A stretch of 64,000 nucleotides of DNA. Origin: Marinitoga piezophila KA3 (GTDB lineage Bacteria > Thermotogota > Thermotogae > Petrotogales > Petrotogaceae). The notes beneath the pieces are model-generated. The model ran no database searches. It was not told where the DNA came from and saw nothing but the letters and a program-made list of their open reading frames with translations. This document shows, in pieces, positions 44,953 through 54,047 of the stretch. The DNA is taken from assembly GCF_000255135.1 (NCBI RefSeq), contig NC_016751.1:1550001-1614000 (forward strand). The letters are read 5' to 3'. Within the stretch, counting starts at the first letter, position 1; every line of letters begins with the position of its first letter. Made by a program: the position numbers and the translations under genes.

Positions 44953-44970
44953 GAAGATCCGCTTTTTATT
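44929..44970. terminator. Terminator between the small gene and nrdJ
   Basis: AGCGGA-x2-TTCC (44929-44940) pairs with GGAA-x2-TCCGCT (44952-44963), followed by TTTTATTTATTTT. The A-run on the other side lets it work for nrdJ as well. Confidence 0.8.
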
Positions 44971-44974
44971 TATT

Positions 44975-47497
44975 TTAAGAGCATTTAGACCATCCGCAGG
45001 TTTTACATGAAATACATCCTTCTGTCATTAACAGGGAATTTTTGCTTAGACAGGTAGGACAATATGTATTACCTTCGTTATCTATATAATAGCCTTTTGT
45101 ATATTCGAGTTTATTAGCGTGAACAAACTTTTCAACTTCTTCTCTACTTAAAGGTTTTCCAACATGAAATACCTCAATATCTCCTTCGTTGTCTTTCCAT
45201 AAATCTTCGAAATCCTCAAGTGCTTTCTTAATTTCACCAGAAATACCTTTACAATATGTACCTTTTACTTTTGACAGCTGCTCTAAAATTTCATCTGCTG
45301 AGACACCTGATCTCAAAGCGATGGATGAAAGTCTTCCTATAATTTCTGCGGTTTCTGTACCATCAGAAAGGAATATTTCTATTGCTTCACCGTTATCATC
45401 AAATGAAACTGTAATATATACCGTTCCTGATCCTGTTTTATATTTTCTTGTTACGCTTTTTAAAGTATCCTTTCTTGGCCTTGCTCTTAATTTATGCTTT
45501 TCATCAAGAACAAAGAAAGTAACCTTTTTATCGTCTTTCTTTTTTGCTTTGGTTAAAACCTGTGTTTCTAATGAGCCATCTCTATATATTGTAATTCCTT
45601 TTAAACTTAATTCCATAGCCATTTTATATATATTTTTAATATCATCAACAGTTGCTTCTTTAGGAAGGTTAATGGTTTTGGAACATGATGCATCAAGATA
45701 GCTTTGAATCATATGTTGAGCCATTAAGTGATCTTCACCTGAAATGTCCATGGCAGTTACAAAAACGCGTTTTATTTCCTCGGAAATACCTTCAATATTT
45801 TGAACACTCCCTTTTTCTATAATCTCTGCTTCTAACTCACTGGTGAGTTCTCCATCTAATTTTTCTTTTAGAATTCTGTTCATATATGGTAAAGGGACTC
45901 TATTACCTTCTTTGTCTGTCATATATCTAATATATGCAAGCATAAAATTTGGTTCTATACCACTTGAAGTATCTGCAATATTTGAAATTGATCCTGTTGG
46001 TGCAACAGTATTAACCTGCACATTTCTTTTAAATTCTTTTGCTTCATTAAAGAAATGTTTTCTAATAAGCTCATTCCACTTTCTTATATTTTCTGAAAAA
46101 TCATCTTTGAGCATGGCAAAAGGAATAAATCCTTTTTTGTATTTTGATCTGTCAAATAGAGGGAAACTTCCTCTTTCTTTAGCTAATTCAGTACTTGCAA
46201 GATGTGAATAATATGCAAACTGTGCAGTACTTTCAGCCATAAACCTTCTTCCTTCTTCAGAATTATAAGCTAATTCCTTTTTAAACAAAGCATCAGCAAG
46301 GCCCATAATACCGAGACCAATAAATCGTTGTTCCTTTGAAACCTTATCTATTTCTTCAAGTGGATAAACGTTAATATCTATAACATCATCAAGAAAGCGG
46401 CTGCACCAGTAAATTAAATCCTTGAAAAGCTCGTTATTTTCATGATCAGGGTTTCCAAGATTAACAAAATCCACAACCTTAGCCAGATCAATAGAACCAA
46501 GATTACAACTTCCATATGGAGGAAGAGGTTCCTCACCGCATGGGTTAGTAGCACTTACAGGAGTTACATCGCTTAGTGCATAATACTTATTGTGCCTTCC
46601 TAAAAATAGCATTCCGGGATCGCCTGATTTCCATGCATTATTTGCAATTAAATCAAATAACTCTCTTGCTTTTATTGTTTTTTTTATATTTGAATTCGGA
46701 TGACTAAGTTCAATTTCTTCATCGTTTTCTAACTTTTTTAAGAATTCTTCTGGATTATCGAAATTAACGGAGATATTGAAATAGTTTAATACAGACTTAC
46801 CATCATTATTCTTTTTTGAATTAATAAAATCAATTACATCAGGATGGTCATATCTCATAACAGCCATTTGAGCGCCTCTTCTTGCTCCACCTTGCTCTAT
46901 TGTTGAAGCGGTAGTATTAAAGACATTCATAAAACTTATTGGACCAGATGATTTTCCACCTGTGCCAGCAATAGAACTATCTTTTGGTCTTAAAACAGAA
47001 AAATCATATCCCACACCACCGCCATATTTTTGAATTAAAGCTGCATCTTTAACAGCTTCAAATATTCCTTCCATAGAGTCTTCTAATGGAACAACAAAAC
47101 ACGCAGATAACATATTATGTCTATTTCTTGAATTATATATTCTTTTATAATCTTCAATAGTCATTTCTTCTAAGGGCTTTTTAAATATTTCTAATGGCAA
47201 AGTTTTTCCAGAATTGAATAATGTTGGACTATTGGGAAGGAAAACACGACTTTTAAGAAGTTTATAAAATTTCTTTTCAACATTTCTTATTTCTTCAATA
47301 TCTTCCGTATATAAAATTTCAGCGCTGGCTATATATCTTGAAACCCTCCTTGTAATATCTTCCCAGCTATGTTCAAGATAATTACCTTCTCCATCTTTAA
47401 GAAAATATCTATCTCGTAATATCCTTTCAGCATTTTCAGATGGAGAAATATTTATAAAATGGTCAAGAAAATCATCAAGATTAAAAATTTCAGTCAC
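44975..47497 (-). CDS. nrdJ: Class II (adenosylcobalamin-dependent) ribonucleotide reductase
   Basis: The enzyme makes deoxyribonucleotides using adenosylcobalamin instead of a separate radical subunit. [12 protein letters not shown] near residue 80, [18 protein letters not shown], and the active-site loop [20 protein letters not shown], with its radical Cys and Glu, are visible. [17 protein letters not shown] comes later. The C-terminus ends in a zinc-ribbon-like part with CPTC and CKTCGWSKC, a usual place for the reducing Cys pair. I start at GTG 47497, with GGGGG seven bases upstream; the frame is open to an ATG at 47542 that has no ribosome site. It is about 840 residues. The promoter carries two NrdR-type boxes. 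Confidence 0.94.
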   Translation of the reverse strand: MTEIFNLDDFLDHFINISPSENAERILRDRYFLKDGEGNYLEHSWEDITRRVSRYIASAEILYTEDIEEIRNVEKKFYKLLKSRVFLPNSPTLFNSGKTLPLEIFKKPLEEMTIEDYKRIYNSRNRHNMLSACFVVPLEDSMEGIFEAVKDAALIQKYGGGVGYDFSVLRPKDSSIAGTGGKSSGPISFMNVFNTTASTIEQGGARRGAQMAVMRYDHPDVIDFINSKKNNDGKSVLNYFNISVNFDNPEEFLKKLENDEEIELSHPNSNIKKTIKARELFDLIANNAWKSGDPGMLFLGRHNKYYALSDVTPVSATNPCGEEPLPPYGSCNLGSIDLAKVVDFVNLGNPDHENNELFKDLIYWCSRFLDDVIDINVYPLEEIDKVSKEQRFIGLGIMGLADALFKKELAYNSEEGRRFMAESTAQFAYYSHLASTELAKERGSFPLFDRSKYKKGFIPFAMLKDDFSENIRKWNELIRKHFFNEAKEFKRNVQVNTVAPTGSISNIADTSSGIEPNFMLAYIRYMTDKEGNRVPLPYMNRILKEKLDGELTSELEAEIIEKGSVQNIEGISEEIKRVFVTAMDISGEDHLMAQHMIQSYLDASCSKTINLPKEATVDDIKNIYKMAMELSLKGITIYRDGSLETQVLTKAKKKDDKKVTFFVLDEKHKLRARPRKDTLKSVTRKYKTGSGTVYITVSFDDNGEAIEIFLSDGTETAEIIGRLSSIALRSGVSADEILEQLSKVKGTYCKGISGEIKKALEDFEDLWKDNEGDIEVFHVGKPLSREEVEKFVHANKLEYTKGYYIDNEGNTYCPTCLSKNSLLMTEGCISCKTCGWSKCS

Positions 47498-47530
47498 ACC
47501 ATTACCCCCTTCGATTTTATTCCAAAAAAG

Positions 47531-47552
47531 ATTATACCACAATATATGGTGG
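47531..47552 (-). promoter_or_regulatory. nrdJ -10 element with NrdR box 1
   Basis: On the minus strand TATAAT (47536-47531) is preceded by TGG. It abuts the palindrome CCACAATATATGGTGG (47537-47552), which fits the NrdR-box pattern of inverted CAC/GTG around an AT core. Confidence 0.75.
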
Positions 47553-47568
47553 GAGTTACCAATTATTT

Positions 47569-47584
47569 ACACAAGAAATAGTGG
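47569..47584 (-). promoter_or_regulatory. NrdR box 2
   Basis: ACACAAGAAATAGTGG (47569-47584) is a weaker box of the same shape. Its start is exactly 32 bp (three helical turns) from box 1, the spacing typical of NrdR-controlled ribonucleotide reductase promoters. No nrdR gene is in the window. Confidence 0.7.
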
Positions 47585-47617
47585 AATATTATAATATAAT
47601 ATTAATAAAAAAAACAG

Positions 47618-47646
47618 TTGACTTAAAGATTTTTTTGTATTATAAT
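47618..47646 (+). promoter_or_regulatory. Promoter of the TetR/RND operon
   Basis: TTGACT (47618-47623) and TATAAT (47641-47646) are 17 bp apart. Confidence 0.85.
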
Positions 47647-47649
47647 AAA

Positions 47650-47663
47650 AACGAACGTTCGTT
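47650..47663. promoter_or_regulatory. TetR-type operator
   Basis: AACGAACGTTCGTT is a perfect 14-bp palindrome lying just after the -10 and over the predicted start of transcription. Its position ahead of the TetR gene suggests autorepression. Confidence 0.75.
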
Positions 47664-47681
47664 CGAAAGCGGGGTGAGATT

Positions 47682-48278
47682 TTGAAAGGTGTAAAGGAAA
47701 GGATTATGGATGCAGCAGTAGAGTTGTTTTATAAAAAAGGATTTGCCGCAACAGGAGTTAGAGAAATTGCAAAAAAAGCTGGTGTAAGCACATCAATGAT
47801 TAATTATCATTTTGGTTCAAAAATGGGGATTTTGAAAGAAATAATGGAAGTTCTTTTTGAAAAGCTTATTGAGGAATTTAAAGTTACAAATCTTGATGGG
47901 AAACCGCTTGAAGAGAGGATAAGAATTGCTATTAAAGCTCTTGTAAAATCAATAAAAAACAATGAAAAGATGTTCAGAATTATGCTCATGCAAATTCCTG
48001 ATGAAGAAAGTGATTTAATTGAATACAGGGCATCTAAGGTAAGGGAAATTATTTATAGCGTGTTTAAAAATCATTTTGAAGGATTTGGAGATGAAAAACA
48101 TTTTGAAATTTTAGGTCCAGCATTGAGCGGTATGATTTTTTCGCATTTTATTTTAAAGGATATTATTCCCCAGGTCTCAGGAATAGAATATCCAGAAAAT
48201 TTTTATGACACTTACGCAGATTATATTGCAGATTTATATCTTCATGGAGCATTAAGCATTATCAATAAAAATAAGTAA
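47682..48278 (+). CDS. TetR-family transcriptional regulator
   Basis: The 198-residue repressor has an N-terminal helix-turn-helix of the TetR kind (FAATGVREIAKKAGVSTSMI then NYHFGSKMG, residues 20-50) and a helical ligand-binding C-terminal domain. The start is TTG at 47682, with GGGGTGAG upstream and no competing ATG. It lies directly before an RND-family exporter gene (13-base gap) and behind a perfect palindromic operator, so it probably represses itself and the exporter until an inducer binds. The inducer is not known. Confidence 0.92.
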   Translation: MKGVKERIMDAAVELFYKKGFAATGVREIAKKAGVSTSMINYHFGSKMGILKEIMEVLFEKLIEEFKVTNLDGKPLEERIRIAIKALVKSIKNNEKMFRIMLMQIPDEESDLIEYRASKVREIIYSVFKNHFEGFGDEKHFEILGPALSGMIFSHFILKDIIPQVSGIEYPENFYDTYADYIADLYLHGALSIINKNK

Positions 48279-48291
48279 AGGGGAGATAAAT

Positions 48292-50415
48292 ATGGAAAGA
48301 TATGTAGATTTTATAAGAAATCATAGAAAAGGTTTATCAATTCTTCTTGCTATAATTAATATTGTAGCGCTTATAGGGTTATTTAGAATAAGATTGAATG
48401 TTGATATGAAAACATTTCTCCCAACTGATTCTGCGTATTTAACAACATACGATGAAATAGAAAAAAAATATGATTTATCAGATCAATTAATTGTAATGTT
48501 TGAACTTAATAAAGATCCTTTAAAAGATATCAATACGTATAAAAAATTGTGGCAATTACAGAGGGAACTTGAAGAGATAGATGGTGTAAACTTTATTTCC
48601 AGTTTATTTCCAGAAAACTTACCGGGATACAATATAAAAAATGCTGATGAAATTACAGAGAACTTTATAAAAAAGATAGATTCTATTGAAATGTTTAAAG
48701 ATAAGTTTTTAAGAGAGAAAAATGGGAAATACTATACACTGTTTACTATACCATTAAAAACAGAGGACTTTAAAGTGGTTAATGAAATAGAAAAAAAACT
48801 TGAAGGTATAAATCACTACGGTGCTGGAACGGTATATTTTACAAAAAAATTATTTGATTATTTATTTAATCTTTATATTTATCTTCCGCCTCTTGCGTTT
48901 ATAATAATGCTTATTATTTTCTCTTTACAATTAGGTTCTAAAAAAGCTGCATTTTTCTCTGTGATACCTGCTGGTATGGGATCGTTGTGGACATTGGGAT
49001 TAATGGGATGGTATGGTAAGGAATTAACTATAGCCAGCGTTCTGGTTCCGATCTTTACCATTATTATGGGAAGTGCTGATGGAATGCATTTTTTAACGCA
49101 TTATATAGAATATATAGAACGCGGTCTTAATAAAAGAACTGCTGTTATTGAAACATTAAAAAGTACCGGGATTGCAATGATTATGACAACTGTAACTACA
49201 ATAATTGGCTTTATTTCAATGGTATTTATTAATTCAAATATGATGAAAGAAATGGGAATATGGACATCATTTGGTATAGGTTTTGCAGGAATTGCAACAT
49301 TATATATATTACCACTTATTATTTTTGGTAATGTTGAATTAAAAAGAAAAAGAACACATGTATTTGATGTTTCTTTTGTAAAAAAATATTGGAATATAAA
49401 AGGTGTGTATATATACATAATCTTTATTTTAATTTTTGGATATTTAATTACTAATATAACAATAAAATTTGATCAGATTTCCATGTTTAAACGATATACA
49501 AAGGTAAGAAAAGACTATGAAAAACTTAGTTCTGTTTTTGATTTTAATATTCCTATTATGGTAGATTTTGGAACAATCCGAGAACCGCTTGATAAAATAT
49601 ATTTAAATGAAATGGGAAGTTTAAAAGAAACGCTTAAAGATAAAATATATGATTTTACATATCCACAGGAATTTTTAGATGTAATGGGAAGGGAATTATA
49701 CAATTTTAAAATGTATCCAAATGCTTTACAGATTTTAATTATGAAAAAAGGTTTGAAAAATAATCCATTATTTGATCTTGTTAAAAACAGGGATTATCTT
49801 GCAATAATAACTCCAAAGGATAATTCAGAAGAAACTTTAAAAGAAATAGAAAATGATGTATTAAAACTTAAAGATAAGAAAATATTTAAATCAATAAATA
49901 TAACAGGAATGCCTTTTGTTTTCAATGAAATGAATACTACAGTATTACACAGTCAGATAAGCAGTCTTATAATTAGTGTGGTATTTGTATTTCTATCACT
50001 ATTTGTCATAGTAAGAAGTTTAAAAATATCATTTTTTGGAATATTACCATTATTTGGTGCATTAATTATAGAATTTGGTGTAATGGCATTATTTAAAATT
50101 CCGCTTAATATTATAAGTGCTTTAATGTCAAACATTACAATAGGTATTGGAATTGATTATGCAATTCATATGATAGGAACATATGGATATTATAAATCTC
50201 GAAGCGAAAATCCAATTGAGGAAACATTTAATGTTGTTCAAAAACCAATTATGGCAAATGCAATAGGATTGTCTTTAGGATTGTCTATATTAAACCTTTC
50301 TCCATTTACATTCCATTCACATCTTTCAGTAATAATGTGGTTTGGTATGCTTAGTGCATCAATGTTTACATTAATATTATTACCATATTTTTTCAGGAGA
50401 TTTGATATAAAATAA
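48292..50415 (+). CDS. RND-superfamily exporter (MmpL/HpnN-like)
   Basis: The 707-residue membrane protein has two halves with the same layout: one membrane helix, an extracytoplasmic loop of about 150-180 residues and five more helices. The first half has NVDMKTFLPTDSAYLTTYDE, typical of MmpL-like exporters. The helix sets include IMGSADGMHFLTHYIE near residue 260 and ITIGIGIDYAIHMIG near 620, where conserved Asp residues carry the proton path. It is shorter than AcrB-type pumps and more like lipid or hydrophobic-compound exporters. GGGGAG precedes the ATG. Regulated with the TetR gene; the substrate is unknown. Confidence 0.9.
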   Translation: MERYVDFIRNHRKGLSILLAIINIVALIGLFRIRLNVDMKTFLPTDSAYLTTYDEIEKKYDLSDQLIVMFELNKDPLKDINTYKKLWQLQRELEEIDGVNFISSLFPENLPGYNIKNADEITENFIKKIDSIEMFKDKFLREKNGKYYTLFTIPLKTEDFKVVNEIEKKLEGINHYGAGTVYFTKKLFDYLFNLYIYLPPLAFIIMLIIFSLQLGSKKAAFFSVIPAGMGSLWTLGLMGWYGKELTIASVLVPIFTIIMGSADGMHFLTHYIEYIERGLNKRTAVIETLKSTGIAMIMTTVTTIIGFISMVFINSNMMKEMGIWTSFGIGFAGIATLYILPLIIFGNVELKRKRTHVFDVSFVKKYWNIKGVYIYIIFILIFGYLITNITIKFDQISMFKRYTKVRKDYEKLSSVFDFNIPIMVDFGTIREPLDKIYLNEMGSLKETLKDKIYDFTYPQEFLDVMGRELYNFKMYPNALQILIMKKGLKNNPLFDLVKNRDYLAIITPKDNSEETLKEIENDVLKLKDKKIFKSINITGMPFVFNEMNTTVLHSQISSLIISVVFVFLSLFVIVRSLKISFFGILPLFGALIIEFGVMALFKIPLNIISALMSNITIGIGIDYAIHMIGTYGYYKSRSENPIEETFNVVQKPIMANAIGLSLGLSILNLSPFTFHSHLSVIMWFGMLSASMFTLILLPYFFRRFDIK

Positions 50416-50447
50416 TTAGAACCCTTCGTATGAAGGGTTCTAATTTT
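50414..50447. terminator. Bidirectional terminator between the RND gene and flagellin
   Basis: AATTAGAACCCTTC (50414-50427) and its perfect complement (50432-50445) form a 14-bp stem with a GTAT loop, followed by T on both strands. Confidence 0.9.
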
Positions 50448-50457
50448 ATTGAGGATA

Positions 50458-51660
50458 TTATCTGAATAACTGTGTAACCTGTTGTGGTAATTGATTTGCC
50501 TGTGACAACATTGCAGTACCACTCTGGAGTAAGATTTGTTGTTTTGTATATTCTGCATATTCTTTTGCCATATCGGCATCTCTGATACGTGATTCTGCTG
50601 CTGTTAAGTTTTCTGAAGCTACTCCTAAGTTCTTAATTGTATGTTCAAGCCTATTTTGAGCGGCACCTAATTTTGCCCTGAATGCAGATACCTTATAAAT
50701 AGCTGCATCAATAGCACTTACAGCAAATTCTGCGTCACTTTGAGAGTTAATCTTCAAACTACTTACAATACCAATATTATCAGCTTTCATACTTTCAAAA
50801 CCTAAAGATATAACCTGACCTTCATTGGCACCAATATGATACTGAATAGGATTTACTCCATTTGCTCCTGCTGTTACAAGGCCATATACAGCTATTGCAC
50901 CACCATCGATTTTTGTTCCAGAAGCAAGAGTTCCACCATAATCTGTGATTTTAGAAATCTGTGTTTGATCCCATCCAATTATAATTGATCCACTGCCTAT
51001 ATCAACAGTAATACTATTAGCATTTACTGATACTATTGAAGTTGATGTATCAATTGTTCCATCTTCTTTAACCACAGTAACCTTAACATCAAGTTGACTT
51101 GTTGCTCCACCAGCAAATTGTCCAACTTCTATAATAACATTAGCATTAACGTCTATACTATTTAAATTTCCTCCACTTTTAATTTCAAAATGAGCTGAAC
51201 CAGGAGAAACAAGTTTAGCTTCTGCACTTCTTGTTCCTCTAATTGAACCATCAAGAAGATTTTTTGTATTAAATTGAGTTGTCTTAGCAATTCTGTTAAT
51301 TTCATTTCTTAATTCAGTGAATTCATTTTGTAATTGATCTCTATCAACATCTGTGTTAGTATCTGTAGAGGATTGAACTGCTAATTCCCTCATACGTTTT
51401 AAAATGGAATGAACTTCATCAAGCGCACCTTCAGCAGTTTGGATCATTGAAATAGCATCCTGTGCATTCCTGATAGCTGTGTTTAACCCTTTAATCTGGT
51501 TTCTCATTTTTTCTGAAATTGCAAGTCCTGCTGCGTCATCTGCTGCTCTGTTAATTCTAAGACCAGAAGAAAGCTTTTCGAGTGATTTGCTCATCTCACC
51601 TTTTACATTACTTAACGTTCTCCAGGCATTTAAAGCCTCCATGTTATGGTAGATTCTCAT
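50458..51660 (-). CDS. Flagellin
   Basis: This is the filament subunit of the flagellum. The conserved D0/D1 N-terminus is complete: SLEKLSSGLRINRAADDAAG, followed by LAISEKMRNQIKGL and NAQDAISMIQTAEGALDEVH. The C-terminal partner NLGVASENLTAAESRIRDAD and the terminal QANQLPQQVTQLFR are also present. The variable middle (about 170-300) is rich in Ser, Thr, Val and Gly, and short for a flagellin of 400 residues. AGGAGGTG-type spacing (GGAGGTG before the ATG) is strong. A TATAAT on the minus strand (51696-51691) may be its -10, but no -35 fits at normal spacing; no clear sigma-28 site is seen. Confidence 0.95.
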   Translation of the reverse strand: MRIYHNMEALNAWRTLSNVKGEMSKSLEKLSSGLRINRAADDAAGLAISEKMRNQIKGLNTAIRNAQDAISMIQTAEGALDEVHSILKRMRELAVQSSTDTNTDVDRDQLQNEFTELRNEINRIAKTTQFNTKNLLDGSIRGTRSAEAKLVSPGSAHFEIKSGGNLNSIDVNANVIIEVGQFAGGATSQLDVKVTVVKEDGTIDTSTSIVSVNANSITVDIGSGSIIIGWDQTQISKITDYGGTLASGTKIDGGAIAVYGLVTAGANGVNPIQYHIGANEGQVISLGFESMKADNIGIVSSLKINSQSDAEFAVSAIDAAIYKVSAFRAKLGAAQNRLEHTIKNLGVASENLTAAESRIRDADMAKEYAEYTKQQILLQSGTAMLSQANQLPQQVTQLFR

Positions 51661-51700
51661 AAAAACTACACCTCCATGTTTTTATAATTGATTATAATAT

Positions 51701-53836
51701 TTATTTTGTTTTGAATATTACAGAATATGGCTCACTGTCATATTTATCAGCTTTAGAATTATCAAATTCATCAACAATCTGGGAAGAATCAATTTTTATT
51801 TCCCAGGTTTGGGTTGAATCAAGAGTTATTCCTTCTAAAACACCATAAAAACCTACTTTTTTACCTTCTGGAAGATTATCCTTTAATAATGAAAACTGAT
51901 AATTTTTATTTGTTTCATAAACCTTTACAGAAATAGTTAAAGAACTTCTTGTTTTAATAAATGATTCATCTATAAATTCTATATTTATTATTGGATTTGT
52001 TGTTGGCGTTGAGATGATTATATTATTTATTGTTGATATATTATTCTCAGGATCATAAGAATAAACAAGTTGATTGTCCAGGGTAACTCTATATAAATCT
52101 GGTGGTTGATCCTCTTTTACAAGAACTTCGAAATACTTTTTTACTTCAAAATTATTATCAACATCTTTAACAGAAATTTCCACTAAGTTATGACCAGATG
52201 GGAATTTATAAGAAGTAAAAACTGTATTGGTTCTTGTTTGTATAGGTTCAGACACATATTCATCTTTTCCATTTACTGAAAATGTATATACATATGTAGC
52301 TGGGTATGTATAAGCTGTTTTTAAATTAAATTTAATATTGAATTCGTTTAACTTATCTGACAGAGGGTCAACGTTTATTTCTTCTGGCATAAAATACGAA
52401 ATAATTGAGCCATCACTTTTTTTCTGTTCTAAAGTATATTCAAGTTCAAAATTATTTATAACTTCAGAAATTCTAAAATACTTATAATATTTTTTGGTAT
52501 ATTTTGTATCTTCTTTTATAATGGTTAAATCCAATTCATAGCTTCCTTTTTCAAAAAACATGGTATTTGTTTCTAATTCTGTTGCATTGGAGGTTAATTC
52601 TATAGGTTCTTTGTAATCTTTTCCGTCTTTTTTTAATATAATCTGGTATTTCAAATCATTTGAAAAATCATAATTTTTATTTACTCTTATTTTAAAAAAT
52701 ATAGGATCCCTGGTTGTTAATGTAGTATCATCAGTAATTAAAATATTTTTATTCATATAATCCTTTTTATATATTTCAAGAGTTGCATCAAACTCATCAA
52801 ATTGCTTAACCTTTAAAGGATAAATAATTTCTGTAGAATATTCCGTAACTTCATTTATTACTGAAATATTCAGATTAATATCTCCGTCTTTAAGATAAAA
52901 TGGACCATACTTAAAACTTTTTTCTGCTAACATTGTTGATTCAATAGTTGTATCTTCTGTTGAAATCTTATATGTATACGAAGCTGGTAAATCATATTTT
53001 TCATTTAAGTTTATTAATGCATATAACGGTTCATTGGTGGTTAATGTGCTATTTTTTGAAACTAAGTCTCCGTTAAAAGAATCTTTATGTAATTCAAAGG
53101 AAAAATTAAAAGTAGTATCTATATTTTTAGGGTTAACCTCAACGGTTGTTCTTCCAAAACCGTTATTTTGTGTATCATAAACTTCAACGCTAATAGTGTG
53201 TTTTTTATTTTCAAAAAACATAGGAGTTGATTCAAAGGTTTTGTTTTTTAAACTGCCACTTTCAATTAAATTAGAATCGAAGTATATTTTATATGTAAAA
53301 TCGCTATTATATAATAGATTGTTGTCAAATGAAACCAGAGCTGTATAGTATCTATATGGATCATATAATTCAGTGCTATCAATAATTTCGTTGGTTTTAA
53401 TATTTTTAAATTTCAAATTTGGGTTTAGTTCTTTTTGGTAGTCATAAATGTTCAAAATTAATGAATTATTGCTTTCATACGTATCTCCACCCAACAAAAA
53501 TATTCCTGTAATCTTATATTTTCCTGCTTCATTAATTTTAAAAGAAGCAGTATATGTATATTGATCGACAGCAGTCATATTTACTGATTTTATGTTTGAT
53601 GTATTATTCATATCTTCAATTTTTAATGTCGCACTTCCAATATCTGCCAGTGGAGAAGAAATTTTAAGAGTGATAGATTCATTTGCTTCTGAAACACTCT
53701 TGTTAATAACAGAAACACTTTCGCTACTATATGATATTTCCACATTAACTTCGAATTTTGATTTTGCAGGTTTAGTACACCCTGAAAAAAGTAGAATAAA
53801 TATAAAAACAAGAAGATATATGTTTTTTAATTTCAT
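51701..53836 (-). CDS. Large repetitive lipoprotein upstream of flagellin
   Basis: The 711-residue protein has a lipoprotein signal (lipobox LLFSGC, Cys near 20). The rest is built of repeated beta domains of about 110 residues. Recurrent features are a Y-x-Y-K-I strand (FTYKIYFDSN, YTYKISTEDT, LKYQIILKKD, YVYTFSVNG) and a following 'T-x-x-F/M-x-F-x-x-G/K' turn. It is not recognised and no catalytic motif is seen. GGAGGGATCC precedes the ATG. The gap to flagellin is only 40 bases, so the two may be co-transcribed; a surface or flagellum-related role is possible but unproven. Confidence 0.8.
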   Translation of the reverse strand: MKLKNIYLLVFIFILLFSGCTKPAKSKFEVNVEISYSSESVSVINKSVSEANESITLKISSPLADIGSATLKIEDMNNTSNIKSVNMTAVDQYTYTASFKINEAGKYKITGIFLLGGDTYESNNSLILNIYDYQKELNPNLKFKNIKTNEIIDSTELYDPYRYYTALVSFDNNLLYNSDFTYKIYFDSNLIESGSLKNKTFESTPMFFENKKHTISVEVYDTQNNGFGRTTVEVNPKNIDTTFNFSFELHKDSFNGDLVSKNSTLTTNEPLYALINLNEKYDLPASYTYKISTEDTTIESTMLAEKSFKYGPFYLKDGDINLNISVINEVTEYSTEIIYPLKVKQFDEFDATLEIYKKDYMNKNILITDDTTLTTRDPIFFKIRVNKNYDFSNDLKYQIILKKDGKDYKEPIELTSNATELETNTMFFEKGSYELDLTIIKEDTKYTKKYYKYFRISEVINNFELEYTLEQKKSDGSIISYFMPEEINVDPLSDKLNEFNIKFNLKTAYTYPATYVYTFSVNGKDEYVSEPIQTRTNTVFTSYKFPSGHNLVEISVKDVDNNFEVKKYFEVLVKEDQPPDLYRVTLDNQLVYSYDPENNISTINNIIISTPTTNPIINIEFIDESFIKTRSSLTISVKVYETNKNYQFSLLKDNLPEGKKVGFYGVLEGITLDSTQTWEIKIDSSQIVDEFDNSKADKYDSEPYSVIFKTK

Positions 53837-53982
53837 ACGGATCCCTCCATGGAAATTCTTTCAATATATCATTCTTTGGAAAAAATTTTTTTCCTAAAAA
53901 TAAGAATCTTCAAAAATAATTAATATATTATCCTGTATGTAAAAAATGAGTATTAATTCAATATTAATCTTAATTTTCACAC

Positions 53983-54011
53983 TTTAAAATTTAAACTAAA
54001 AAGAGTATAAT
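53983..54011 (+). promoter_or_regulatory. Promoter of the second full chemoreceptor gene
   Basis: TTTAAA (53983-53988) and TATAAT (54006-54011) are 17 bp apart. Confidence 0.55.
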
Positions 54012-54047
54012 TAATTACCAAAGAAAATTTTATGAAGAGGTGATATG

